Assembly (NCBI GenBank): GCA_028752905.1
Contig: JAQNBH010000010.1
Coordinates: forward strand, 27,104,832-27,168,831
DNA: 64,000 nucleotides
Source: Cladorhizidae sp. MBARI D1340-BT2
Lineage: Eukaryota > Porifera > Demospongiae > Poecilosclerida > Cladorhizidae
Direction: 5' to 3'
Shown: positions 24,447 to 34,650 of the stretch, piece by piece
Layout: every line of letters begins with the position of its first letter
Numbering within the stretch: position 1 is the stretch's first letter
The notes under the pieces: model-generated
Databases searched by the model: none
Seen by the model: the letters and a program-made list of their open reading frames with translations, nothing else
What the model was told of the DNA's origin: nothing
Program-made: the position numbers and the translations under genes

Positions 24447-24815
24447 ATGTCTGTAAGGATGACTCACTGTACAGCATGCATAGTAAGGATGGCTCACTGT
24501 ACAGCATGCATAGTAAGGATGACTCACTGTACAGCATGCATAGTAAGGATGGCTCACTGTACAGCATGCATAGTAAGGATGACTCACTGTACAGCATGCA
24601 TAGTAAGGATGGCTCACTGTACAGCATGCATAGTAAGGATGACTCACTGTACAGCATGCATAGTAAGGATGACTCGCTGTACAGCATGCATAGTAAGGAT
24701 GACTCACTGTACAGCATGCATAGTAAGGATGACTCGCTGTACAGCATGCATAGTAAGGATGACTCACTGTACAGCATGCATAGTAAGGATGACTCGCTGT
24801 ACAGCATGGAGAGCT
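24447..24815. repeat. 30-bp tandem array, 12 copies, partly dimeric
   Basis: Unit core tcactgtacagcatgcatag followed by taaggatga or taaggatgg. In the left half gatgactc and gatggctc alternate strictly. In the right half tcactg and tcgctg alternate. Two successive 60-bp dimers therefore seem to have been amplified. The open frames here are artefacts. Confidence 0.96.
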
Positions 24816-25299
24816 GGAGTGGTATTCTAGGGCTTAGGCTAGGGCTTGAGTTGTTCCTAGGGACATACTGGACCCACGTATCCAGGGATCCCCACAATGC
24901 CCTTGTAGCGAATCTGGCCATACCTCTGCCAGCAACCAAAATATTGTTTTGAAATATCTTCAAATCGCTTGAGATAAGCCTCATTGGGTCGGGCAGGAGG
25001 AACTTAATTTCCCTCCAACAAGCCAACAAGCCAAACTCAAAAAAACAAACACAGTTTGTGTGCAAAGAATTTAATCTGCTCGCTAGAGGCTATGGCTGGC
25101 CCAATATAGATGTCACAATAATGGCTATCTATTTATAGCCTGGCTATTTATAGCGCAGTGAGGAGTTGCCTCAGGAGTAATCAGTGGGGGAGTGCAAAAG
25201 TCCAAGTGCAATGCTAAATTGCTTTTCCAATGTGACCTTTCCGACCCAGTGAGTTCAGGAATTCTTCTGTAGGTCACAGATCACATGTTATATCATATC
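24816..25299. other. Unique spacer
   Basis: No supported feature beyond a short ctatttatagcc(tgg) duplication near 25130-25152. Confidence 0.5.
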
Positions 25300-25440
25300 A
25301 TGAGGTGTTGGCATGGAGATCATCATGTTGAATGTGCTGCCTCCATGAGGTGTTGGCATGGAGATATCCATGTTGAATGTCCTGCCTCCATGAGGTGTTG
25401 GCATGGAGACATCTTGCAATGTGCTGCCTCCATGAGGTGT
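25300..25440. repeat. About 45-bp tandem repeat, three copies
   Basis: Copies start gaggtgttggcatggagat and include ttgaatgt(g/c)ctgcctccat. The third copy is internally shortened. Confidence 0.9.
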
Positions 25441-25554
25441 GGAGGCTGGAGGCCATTGTCGATTGAATAACATCCTCGTAGTGCCAATTTTCACTTGGGG
25501 TAGTATAGTGTGGCTTTTATCAGTATTATGTATCCATCTTTGCCAGCGCTGCAC

Positions 25555-26375
25555 ACTACACATACACTGCACACACACACACACTACACACACACACTAC
25601 ACACATACACTGCACACATACACTGCACACATACACTGCACACATACACTGCACACATACACTGCACACATACACTGCACACATACACTGCACACATACA
25701 CTGCACACATACACTGCACACATACACTGCACACACACACACTACACACATACACTGCACACATACACTGCACACATACACTGCACACACACACACTACA
25801 CACACACACTGCACACATACACTGCACACATACACTGCACACATACACTGCACACATACACTGCACACATACACTACACACACACACTGCACACATACAC
25901 TGCACACATACACTGCACACACACACTGCACACATACACTGCACACATACACTGCACACATACACTGCACACACACACACTGCACACACACACTGCACAC
26001 ATACACTGCACACATACACTGCACACATACACTGCACACATACACTGCACACATACACTGCACACATACACTGCACACATACACTGCACACATACACTGC
26101 ACACATACACTGCACACATACACTGCACACATACACTGCACACACACTGCACACATACACTGCACACATACTACACATACACTACACATACACTACACAC
26201 ACACTACACACACACTACACACATACTACACACACACACTGCACACACATACACGCACTACACACACACACTACACGCACACACTACACACATGCACTGC
26301 ACACACAAACACGCACACACATACACTACACACACCTACACAACACACACACACTACACACACACACTGCACATG
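25555..26375. repeat. 13-bp CA-rich tandem array
   Basis: About 60 copies of cactgcacacata and its variants, grading into plain cacacacta repeats at the right end. The 13-bp period cycles through all frames, giving misleading Thr/His or Cys/Val open frames on the two strands. Confidence 0.96.
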
Positions 26376-26700
26376 CAAACTCCAATGTTGATGGATTTCT
26401 ATGGAAGATATCTCTTGTGCTCATCTCTCTCTGATGGGATATCATGAGCCAATGCATGGTGACGACCCATTAGACGTGGAGGGGGGGGAGGAGTCTATGT
26501 CAGCTCTCACATGCAGCGTATGCTTTCAATTCTAGCATTCCTGGAATAGCGAGGACTTCACTCCTCGCTCAGAATTTGCTGATCTGTTCATTAGTGCTGA
26601 GCAAGAGCAGCTTTCAAGTAATGGAAACCAGCTAATAACACGTGCTGCTACTTAATAGGATTGAGGTGCATAACAGCACATGCAAATGTTTAATAGTTTT
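26376..26700. other. Unique spacer
   Basis: No supported feature. Confidence 0.45.
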
Positions 26701-27305
26701 TCGTTAGTAGTGGCACGTGCACCTCCTTCATAGTAGCACGTGCACCTCCTTCATAGTGGCACGTGCACCTCCCTAGTGGCACGTGCAATTGTGCTAATGC
26801 CACTGTGGCAGACACTCAGCATATTAACACTCATTGATGTTTAGAGAGCTAGAACTTATCTTGTTCCTTGATTTTAACATATATTAACACTCATTGCTTG
26901 ATCAGAGAGCTACAACTTATCTTGTTCCTTGATTTTAACATATATTAACATATATTAACACAATGCTTGATTAGAGAGCTACAACTTATCTTGTTCCTTG
27001 ATTTTAACATATATTAACACTCAATGCTTGATTAGAGAGCTACAACTTATCTTGTTCCTTGATTTTAACATGGCACTTGACAATGTCTAATCAGGAAGTG
27101 ATTATTAACAATGTGTAATTAGGAAGTGATGGAGTTCCTGCATCAGCTATGAAACTGGCCCCAAGAGACCTCTAAAAATCTGCCCTCTCTTCAGTAATTA
27201 GGAAGTGATTTATTAAGTCTTCACTTGACTATGTGTGATTAGGAAGTGATGGAGTTCCTGCATTAGCTATGAAACTGGCCCCAAGAGACCCCTTAAAAAT
27301 CCGCC
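26701..27305. repeat. Three adjacent short repeat families
   Basis: At 26710-26790, three to four copies of gtggcacgtgcacctcctt. At 26836-27072, four copies of about 61 bp containing acttatcttgttccttgatt. At 27105-27300, two copies of a block beginning aggaagtgatggagttcctg, separated by a diverged piece. Confidence 0.88.
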
Positions 27306-27464
27306 CTCTCCTCCTGGCTCCCTAAGCCTGTGACTTCCACTACTAGTTGGCAGAGACAAGACTGCCCCTCCCCCTTTAGTTGGAGTCTTGACATGTTTAG
27401 TTTGTTGTTGTTGTTGTTGTTGTTGGAAGGGGCGTGGTCAGGTGGAACTTCTCAATCTTAGTCT
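27306..27464. other. Short spacer with a (ttg)n microsatellite
   Basis: Seven or so ttg triplets lie near 27403-27425. No gene. Confidence 0.6.
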
Positions 27465-29570
27465 AGTCCAGCCCTCTGAAATGAGGACACCTGTATACAG
27501 TGGAGCCCACTCTACCAGCCCTCTGAAATGAGGACACCTCTGTGGACAGTGGAGCCCACTCTAGTCCAGCCCTCTGAAATGAGGACACCTCTGTATACAG
27601 TGGAGCCCACTCTAGTCTAACCCTCTGAAATGAGGACACCTCTGTGGACAGTGGAGCCCACTCTAGTCCAGCCCTCTGAAATGAGGACACCTCTGTATAC
27701 AGTGGAGCCCACTCTAGTCTAACCCTCTGAAATGAGGACACCTCTGTATACAGTGGAGCCCACTCTAGTCCAGCCCTCTGAAATGAGGACACCTCTGTAT
27801 ACAGTGGAGCCCACTCTAGTCCAGCCCTCTGAAATGAGGACACCTCTGTATACAGTGGAGCCCACTCTAGTCCAGCCCTCTGAAATGAGGACACCTCTGT
27901 ATACAGTGGAGCCCACTCTAGTCCAACCCTCTGAAATGAGGACACCTCTGTGGACAGTGGAGCCCACTCTAGTCTAACCCTCTGAAATGAGGACACCTCT
28001 GTATACAGTGGAGCCCACTCTAGTCCAGCCCTCTGAAATGAGGACACCTCTGTATACAGTGGAGCCCACTCTAGTCCAGCCCTCTGAAATGAGGACACCT
28101 CTGTATACAGTGGAGCCCACTCTAGTCCAACCCTCTGAAATGAGGACACCTCTGTATACAGTGGAGCCCACTCTAGTCCAACCCTCTGAAATGAGGACAC
28201 CTCTGTATACAGTGGAGCCCACTCTAATCCAACCCTCTGAAATGAGGACACCTCTGTATACAGTGGAGCCCACTCTAGTCCAGCCCTCTGAAATGAGGAC
28301 ACCTGTATACAGTGGGCTCCACTCTAGTCCAGCCCTCTGAAATGAGGACACCTGTATACAGTGGGCTCCACTCTAGTCCAGCCCTCTGAAATGAGGACAC
28401 CTGTATACAGTGGAGCCCACTCTAGTCCAGCCCTCTGAAATGAGGACACCTCTGTATACAGTGGAGCCCACTCTAGTCCAACCCTCTGAAATGAGGACAC
28501 CTCTGTATACAGTGGAGCCCACTCTAGTCCAACCCTCTGAAATGAGGACACCTCTGTATACAGTGGAGCCCACTCTAGTCCAACCCTCTGAAATGAGGAC
28601 ACCTCTGTATACAGTGGAACCCACTCTAGTCCAGCCCTCTGAAATGAGGACACCACTGTATACAGTGGAGCCCACTCTAGTCCAACCCTCTGAAATGAGG
28701 ACACCTCTGTATACAGTGGAGCCCACTCTAATCCAACCCTCTGAAATGAGGACACCTCTGTATACAGTGGAGCCCACTCTAATCCAACCCTCTGAAATGA
28801 GGACACCTCTGTATACAGTGGAGCCCACTCTAGTCCAGCCCTCTGAAATGAGGACACCTGTATACAGTGGGCTCCACTCTAGTCCAGCCCTCTGAAATGA
28901 GGACACCTGTATACAGTGGGCTCCACTCTAGTCCAGCCCTCTGAAATGAGGACACCTGTATACAGTGGAGCCCACTCTAGTCCAGCCCTCTGAAATGAGG
29001 ACACCTCTGTATACAGTGGAGCCCACTCTAGTCCAACCCTCTGAAATGAGGACACCTCTGTATACAGTGGAGCCCACTCTAGTCCAACCCTCTGAAATGA
29101 GGACACCTCTGTATACAGTGTAGCCCACTCTAGTCCAACCCTCTGAAATGAGGACACCTCTGTATACAGTGGAGCCCACTCTAGTCCAGCCCTCTGAAAT
29201 GAGGACACCTCTGTATACAGTGGAGCCCACTCTAGTCCAACCCTCTGAAATGAGGACACCTCTGTATACAGTGGAGCCCACTCTAATCCAACCCTCTGAA
29301 ATGAGGACACCTCTATACAGTGGAGCCCACTCTAATCCAACCCTCTGAAATGAGGACACCTCTGTATACAGTGGAGCCCACTCTAGTCCAGCCCTCTGAA
29401 ATGAGGACACCTGTATACAGTGGAGCCCACTCTAGTCCAGCCCTCTGAAATGAGGACACCTCTGTGGACAGTGGAGCCCACTCTAGTCCAACCCTCTGAA
29501 ATGAGGACACCTCTGTATACAGTGGAGCCCACTCTAATCCAACCCTCTGAAATGAGGACACCTCTGTGGA
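27465..29570. repeat. 51-bp tandem array, about 41 copies, with inverted-core variants
   Basis: Unit core gccctctgaaatgaggacac followed by ctctgtatacagtggagccc and actctagtcca. Four units carry agtgggctccact instead of agtggagcccact, the exact reverse complement; see findings. Other subtypes (tgtggacag, taatccaac, 2-bp-shorter acctgtatac) cluster. The 51-bp period keeps frames open on both strands. Confidence 0.97.
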
Positions 29571-29636
29571 AAAGGTCACGTGGATAATAAATCCAACAGA
29601 GGTGTAATGTCCTTTTAGAAATCCATGCTTCTGACA
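29571..29636. other. Junction between two arrays
   Basis: 66 bp of unique sequence separating the 51-bp and 24-bp arrays. Confidence 0.5.
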
Positions 29637-30022
29637 TAGCCTCCAGAGGTCAGGCTGACAGAGCCTCCAGAGGTCAGGCTGACAGAGCCTCCAGAGGTCA
29701 GGCTGACAAAGCCTCCAGAGGTCAGGCTGACAGAGCCTCCAGAGGTCAGGCTGACAGAGCCTCCAGAGGTCAGGCTGACAGAGCCTCCAGAGGTCAGGCT
29801 GACAGAGCCTCCAGAGGTCAGGCTGACAGAGCCTCCAGAGGTCAGGCTGACAGAGCCTCCAGAGGTCAGGCTGACAGAGTCTGCAGAGGTCAGGCTGACA
29901 GAGCCTCCAGAGGTCAGGCTGAGAGAGCCTCCAGAGGTCAGGCTGACAGAGCCTCCAGAGGTCAGGCTGACAGAGCCTCCAGAGGTCAGGCTGACAGAGT
30001 CTCCAGAGGTCAGGCTGACTAA
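29637..30022. repeat. 24-bp tandem array, 16 copies
   Basis: Unit gcctccagaggtcaggctga plus caga. Very homogeneous, with single-base variants. Frames on the minus strand read as Ser/Leu/Thr/Gly repeats and are artefacts. Confidence 0.97.
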
Positions 30023-30403
30023 GGCATAGCAAACAAAACCTATTATCACTCCAAATGTCCCATGGTGTTTTAAATTTATCAATAAAAAATAATAAAAAAT
30101 TTCTTCTCCAGCGGACCTGAATTAATTCTGTTTATTGGAACATGTAGATGAGATTAGAAAGTGTGTGCTTGACATTCACACGAGCTTTTCTTGAAGAGTT
30201 TCTTGTTTTTCTTGTTTTCTGTCAAGGAAAGACCAGACCATTTCTGCGGTTTCTAAAACAAAACACACCATAACTTTGAAATGCTTCATCCATTTCCAAT
30301 AATTTTGGTCTCACTCTTCTGTATGCTCTGCAGTGATACTTGCACAGTTATGTTGCAAACAATCTTGGTCTAATTCTCAATGAACTCTCAGTTGACATAA
30401 TAA
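30023..30403. other. Unique AT-rich flank of the fold-back element
   Basis: The segment at about 30310-30403 (for example attctcaatgaactctcag) resembles the flank of a second hammerhead-type locus near 50336, so the element may begin here rather than at the fold-back arm. Confidence 0.5.
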
Positions 30404-30450
30404 CATTGCAATCACCTTCTCAATAATCAACTTCAAATTTTATTCACTCG

Positions 30451-30482
30451 ACGTTTCGACTAAATGCTTTAGCCTTCATCAG
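30451..30482 (-). ncRNA. Hammerhead ribozyme motif (type I style, minus strand)
   Basis: Reading the minus strand: CTGATGA (30476-30482), stem II GGCTAAA/TTTAGTC closed by a GCA loop, then GAAAC (30453-30457) and GTC as the cleavage triplet. The ATTC before CTGATGA can pair with GAGT after GTC to make a 4-bp stem I. All conserved core bases are present. Stem III would be only the palindromic ACGT, so a monomer should be nearly inactive and cleavage would need a dimer or tandem transcript, as described for Penelope-like element ribozymes. Confidence 0.6.
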
Positions 30483-30568
30483 GAATAATTTTATTCATGA
30501 AGGCTAGAGCATCTATTCCTGATGAAGACTAGAGCATCTATTCCTGATGAAGGCTAGAGCATCTATTC

Positions 30569-30601
30569 CTGATGGAGGCTAGAGCATCTAGTTGAAACGT
30601 C
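30569..30601 (+). ncRNA. Hammerhead-type motif with one core change (plus strand)
   Basis: CTGATGG (30569-30575; last core A changed to G), stem II GGCTAGA/TCTAGTT with a GCA loop, GAAAC (30594-30598) and GTC (30599-30601). The stem I candidates ATTC and GAGT are present. Two intact CTGATGA boxes lie 25 and 50 bp upstream (30544, 30519) in tandem copies of the 5' half, so an alternative pairing could use an unmutated box with a longer stem II. Confidence 0.42.
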
Positions 30602-30648
30602 GAGTGAATACAATTTGAAGTTGATTATTGAGAAGGTGATTGTAGTGG

Positions 30649-31357
30649 TCCAATTACTTGCACTAGCAATGAGGTCATCAATAGCAACCACTTTAAACCA
30701 ACCATTCCACACCCTAAAGGTGGGTCATCAACACGTGCCATTTATGGTGCTGGCAGAGTAACCACGGTTACAGTGCATGAATATCAGTTTCTTAAAATTA
30801 TTTTTCCTACTAGCCAATTTTCAATACTAGCAAGCTCACCGACTGGACTCGTTCTCATGAGGAAAGGGATGAATTGAAATACGATAGAGAAACTAAAGTC
30901 AGATTATTTACAGAGGTGACGGAGTTGCAAACATTTATATGTCGTCGACTCACCTTATGGGAGACCATGTTATTCATGCTTCTTCTCGTCCATTTCTCAA
31001 GAATGTTTAGCTGAAACTTGAAACACAAACACAGTTTGGTATACCCCCCAAAAAAATATATATATTTAAATTTTTTATTAACCCCCCCCCCCCCCCCCCC
31101 CCCCCGAAAACCCCCCAAATGGTCTAGTTTTCCCTAAAGCTCTTATGATGACTGATGCAGTTATGCATTCCCCGCATTCCTCTGGAGCATTGTTAAGGCC
31201 CCGCTAAGTGTATTCACGCATCAGTGAGGAATTACCGGAGATTTGCAAAGTCGTTGTGGTGACAGAGAACCACCACTGGTGCCCCCATTGGGGGGTTGGG
31301 GGGGGGGGGGGTTGCTTACTTAGGCCGAATATTGATTTTGTGTTTCGTTCTAATTGA
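30649..31357. other. Unique DNA with C and G homopolymers
   Basis: Contains a C run at 31082-31105 and a G run at 31298-31311, both prone to assembly or polymerase error. No gene supported. Confidence 0.55.
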
Positions 31358-31999
31358 TCATGATGACGTCATGGGTAATTCATGACGATTTGTAAATGTC
31401 GGTTGGCGGCATTGATGTGAGGTCCTTGAGCTGCGCCACTTAGAGCTGTTCAGTATCTGGCATCGACGTGCATTCATTACCTGGAGTTGTGGACTCTGCC
31501 CAGCCAGATATCGGCGTCTACCTCGGTGTTCTGAGTTGAACACGCTCTTCAACAATGGCCCGGGAAGGGCAAGGCTCCTGCTCCAGTGACGAGATCGACC
31601 TTTAGCACACTTGGGTACAACGAGGAGGAGGAAGGGAGGTGTGGGGGTGCTTTGACTGGCGTCAAGAGGAACATTGCAGGCTTCCGAGCATGTTGGACAC
31701 GTCCCATATCGAGGGGAAGGTTCTCGTGGGATGCATATTCTTTCGTCATCCATTCTGTAGCTGGAACTTGTATAAAGCACACAAGGCTCAAATAGAGCAC
31801 ACCAATATGGATAGCGGGCTTGTTCCGACTGCCACAAGAGGTCCATCATTTCTATTCCGCTCAACTTGCAAGGCAGCGACGTGTTGCCAAGGTGACAAGG
31901 TGTAACGCCTCGCAACACATGCCGTGTGTCATACATTCCCGACCTGCCTTGGCATGAGCTCTTTGCTGCTTGACGATGGATCTTTTGCATGGGAAACAC
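31358..31999 (-). CDS. Minus-strand non-repetitive open frame, uncertain
   Basis: The longest non-repetitive open frame in the window (213 codons, minus strand). Composition is mixed, Cys/Ser/Arg-rich, for example YGTCPTCSEACNVPL. I see no recognisable domain, no good Kozak start and no clear splice sites at the edges. The neighbouring 32.0-32.5 kb continues in a similar style without an open frame. A decayed mobile-element gene or a chance frame are both plausible. Confidence 0.18.
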   Translation of the reverse strand: MFPMQKIHRQAAKSSCQGRSGMYDTRHVLRGVTPCHLGNTSLPCKLSGIEMMDLLWQSEQARYPYWCALFEPCVLYTSSSYRMDDERICIPREPSPRYGTCPTCSEACNVPLDASQSTPTPPFLLLVVPKCAKGRSRHWSRSLALPGPLLKSVFNSEHRGRRRYLAGQSPQLQVMNARRCQILNSSKWRSSRTSHQCRQPTFTNRHELPMTSS

Positions 32000-32780
32000 T
32001 TAGCGGTGAAGGGTTCGCGTTTATGTCACAAAGTTCAATCATCCGTTAGATTCTTGCACGTGGCGTTGCCAGCAGACTCTTCTCACTCCTGCTGGGGTAT
32101 GTTGTGGTGGGCTACCACCCTTTAGGCTGATCCCAGTGGTCACTGTCGAAGATTGTCCCGTCCTCTTGGTGGCCCCTGACTAACAGATGTTTGTTGACCA
32201 GTTGTGGGTGTGGCTTCAAACTGGGCTTTTGCTCGGAACCTTCGTTGGTAAAGACGTCGATTCTCAAACTGCAAAAGATTCTTCCCTCCAGAGCATTGCG
32301 CTATACACTAATCAGAAGTGTTAAGTTAAGTGTATTAACGTCTGGCGGATCCCAACGTCATACGGACAGCTTGTTATGAGATGGCACCCACTCTCGGAGA
32401 ATGGAGTTACGTTACCCACTTCTCACCTGCACTGAGTTGGCTAATTTGAAAGTCCGATGAAGATGTGCACCGGCCACATGGTCCTTCCGATGTTCCCTCT
32501 CTCCCTGCCGTGTTGGGTCGACGTTCCTCATAATTGCCTCCTTAATTGCCTCCTTTCCTGGGATGATAATGGGTGAGTGTAGCTATGAAGTTATAGGTAG
32601 TGGCCTTGGACGTAGTCTAAAGTGCACAGATTGGATGATATGTGCAGGACTGATCTTCCTTAACCTACGGAACGCTGACTTGATTTGTGTGGGATTTTAT
32701 AAAAATTATTATATATATATATATTTTTTAAATATCAGAAACAGAATGCAAATATAATAAGCTACAGCCTGCTATAAGAA
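32000..32780. other. Unique DNA, possible decayed element
   Basis: No supported feature. Stops interrupt all frames. The GC content and lack of simple repeats differ from flanking spacers, which is why I mention a possible relic. Confidence 0.35.
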
Positions 32781-32784
32781 CCAG

Positions 32785-32940
32785 CTGCGTGGAGGTAGTA
32801 GTAATAATAGTAGTAGGAGTAGGAGTAGTAATAATAATAATCATAATCATAATAATCATAATCATAATCATAATCATAATCATAATCATAATAATAATAA
32901 TAATGATGATGATGATGATGATGATGATGATAATAATCAT
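32785..32940. repeat. Compound trinucleotide/hexanucleotide microsatellite
   Basis: Successive runs of tagtag/taggag, aat, cataat and gat triplets. The poly-Ile, poly-Met, poly-Tyr and poly-His frames are artefacts. Confidence 0.95.
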
Positions 32941-33426
32941 ATATATTCCCTCTAAACTTCTGGATGTCTTCAAAGGCTGACATTACTTGTTCTGGTCTTC
33001 TGCATGTCTGCAACAAAACTTGCAGCAAAGAAAGTTGTCCAGGAACAAGTCTTGTCTCAAGAGCAAAGGTACTCGCAGTGATTCCAGGAAAGCGTGGGAT
33101 GACTTTGAAACTTTCCTCTGAAGAAGCAGCAGCAACAAAAATACTGGGAGAAAGAAGACCTTCAAAGCTTGCGATCAGCCGCCATTTTCTCCATTCTGCT
33201 CGCTCGCCCCCTCAAGCCAGAAGTAGAGTTTTACGACTTTTCCCCCCTTTTCGATACTGTACTGGGCATGTGCAGGCTAAAATAAAAAGACTGCTAGATC
33301 TGTTAATTTCTTCATAATTTTTTTTAGAGAATGATATCCGAGTTCATGCCTGTAGGCACTTGTGGAAGTCTCTCGGTTAAGCCAAAGTGAGCCTCTCCCC
33401 ATCGTACCCAGATCCGTGTAAAATGC
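32941..33426. other. Unique spacer
   Basis: A plus-strand open stretch at 32964-33317 has mixed composition (for example TKILGERRPSKLAISRHF) but no clear acceptor. Not called. Confidence 0.4.
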
Positions 33427-33708
33427 TGGTTGCTAAGCAGGGTACGTATAGCACGAGTCAACGAGAGACCGAGTGCTTTGGTGCCGATTGGCTGCCGAAC
33501 AAGCAGTGCCTGTGAGCAGACATCGCCAACCTCTTCTCGTGGACTGGGATCGCCGAGTGCATGTATCGGACTAGTGGCTAGAAAGGTTGGCGGACAGTCC
33601 ACCTGCTACAGAGCGGTGTCTGGTGAGTGTTGTACGCAGACATCACATCTACAAATTTGTCTGGTCGCTAGCAGGGGAAGTGACGTGCACTCCCAAGCCG
33701 GAGGAGGC
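33427..33708. repeat. 282-bp dispersed repeat, copy B
   Basis: Same orientation and same length as 23039-23320, about 96% identical by eye, with sharp ends at tggttgctaagcagggta and cggaggaggc. Differences are mostly transitions, clustered in the first 35 bp and around 33617-33650. Confidence 0.85.
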
Positions 33709-33849
33709 TGAGACACAGTCAATGCTTGAGCTGCAGCCAATAATAACCAGTATTGCGGTTAGTGCTGTTATACTTTCCTTGGACATGACGGAATGTCCCG
33801 AGAAACCTTGGACTATTCAGAGATGTTCCTGGTGAGGGTGACAGCAGTG

Positions 33850-34650
33850 ACGACATGCTAGGGGCTAGGGGTTGTCTATGACCAGAGCTGGGATATTCTA
33901 GGGCTAGGGTTGTCTATGACCAGAGCTGGGATATTCTAGGGCTAGGGGTATGACCAGAGCTGGGATATTCTAGGGCTAGGGGTATGACCAGAGCTGGGAT
34001 ATTCTAGAGCTGGAGGTTGTCTATGACCAGAGCTGGGATATTCTAGGGCTAGGGGTATGACCAGAGCTGGGATATTCTAGGGCTGGAGGTTGTCTATGAC
34101 CAGAGCTGGGATATTCTAGAGAGCTGGGATATTCTAGGGCTAGGGGTATGACCAGAGCTGGGATATTCTAGGGCTGGAGGTTGTCTATGACCAGTGCTGG
34201 GATATTCTAGGGCTGGGGGTTGTCTATGACCAGAGCTGGGATATTCTAGGGCTAGGGGTATGACCAGAGCTGGGATATTCTAGGGCTAGGGGTATGACCA
34301 GAGCTGGGATATTCTAGAGCTGGAGGTTGTCTATGACCAGAGCTGGGATATTCTAGGTCTAGGGGTATGACCAGAGCTGGGATATTCTAGAGCTGGAGGT
34401 TGTCTATGACCAGAGCTGGGATATTCTAGGGCTAGGGGTATGACCAGAGCTGAGATATTCTAGGGCTGGGGTTGTCTATGACCAGAGCTGGGATATTCTA
34501 GAGAGCTGGGATATTCTAGGGCTAGGGGTATGACCAGAGCTGAGATATTCTAGGGCTGGGGTTGTCTATGACCAGAGCTGGGATATTCTAGGGCTAGGGG
34601 TTGTCTATGACCAGAGCTGGGATATTTTAGGGCTGGAGATTATATATGAC
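33850..34650. repeat. About 33-40 bp tandem array
   Basis: Unit core gaccagagctgggatattct followed by agggctaggggtat or the longer agggctggaggttgtctat. Short, long and internally duplicated (agagagctggg) forms are intermixed. The tagggctagggg core is the reverse complement of the CCCTAGCCCTA class. Confidence 0.94.

Larger units (their letters stand above)
30404..30648. repeat. Fold-back element with about 85-bp inverted arms
   Basis: The left arm (about 30404-30488) and right arm (about 30563-30648) are near-perfect reverse complements, for example ttctcaataatcaacttcaa on the left against ttgaagttgattattgagaa on the right. The arms meet around a loop of three 25-bp tandem copies containing tgatgaaggctagagcatct. 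Each arm contains a hammerhead-type core facing outward. This organisation, with acgtcgagtgaat and tgatga signatures, is like the terminal repeats of Penelope-like elements. No reverse transcriptase is present, so it is a solo or non-autonomous remnant. Confidence 0.8.

Noticed and set aside
25439..26434. Thr/His-rich plus-strand and Cys/Val-rich minus-strand proteins
   Set aside because: CA-rich 13-bp microsatellite-like array read in frame; no splice sites or domain.
27463..29410. Long frames over the 51-bp array on both strands
   Set aside because: Period divisible by three; unit variants include frame-shifting 2-bp deletions without any selective pattern.
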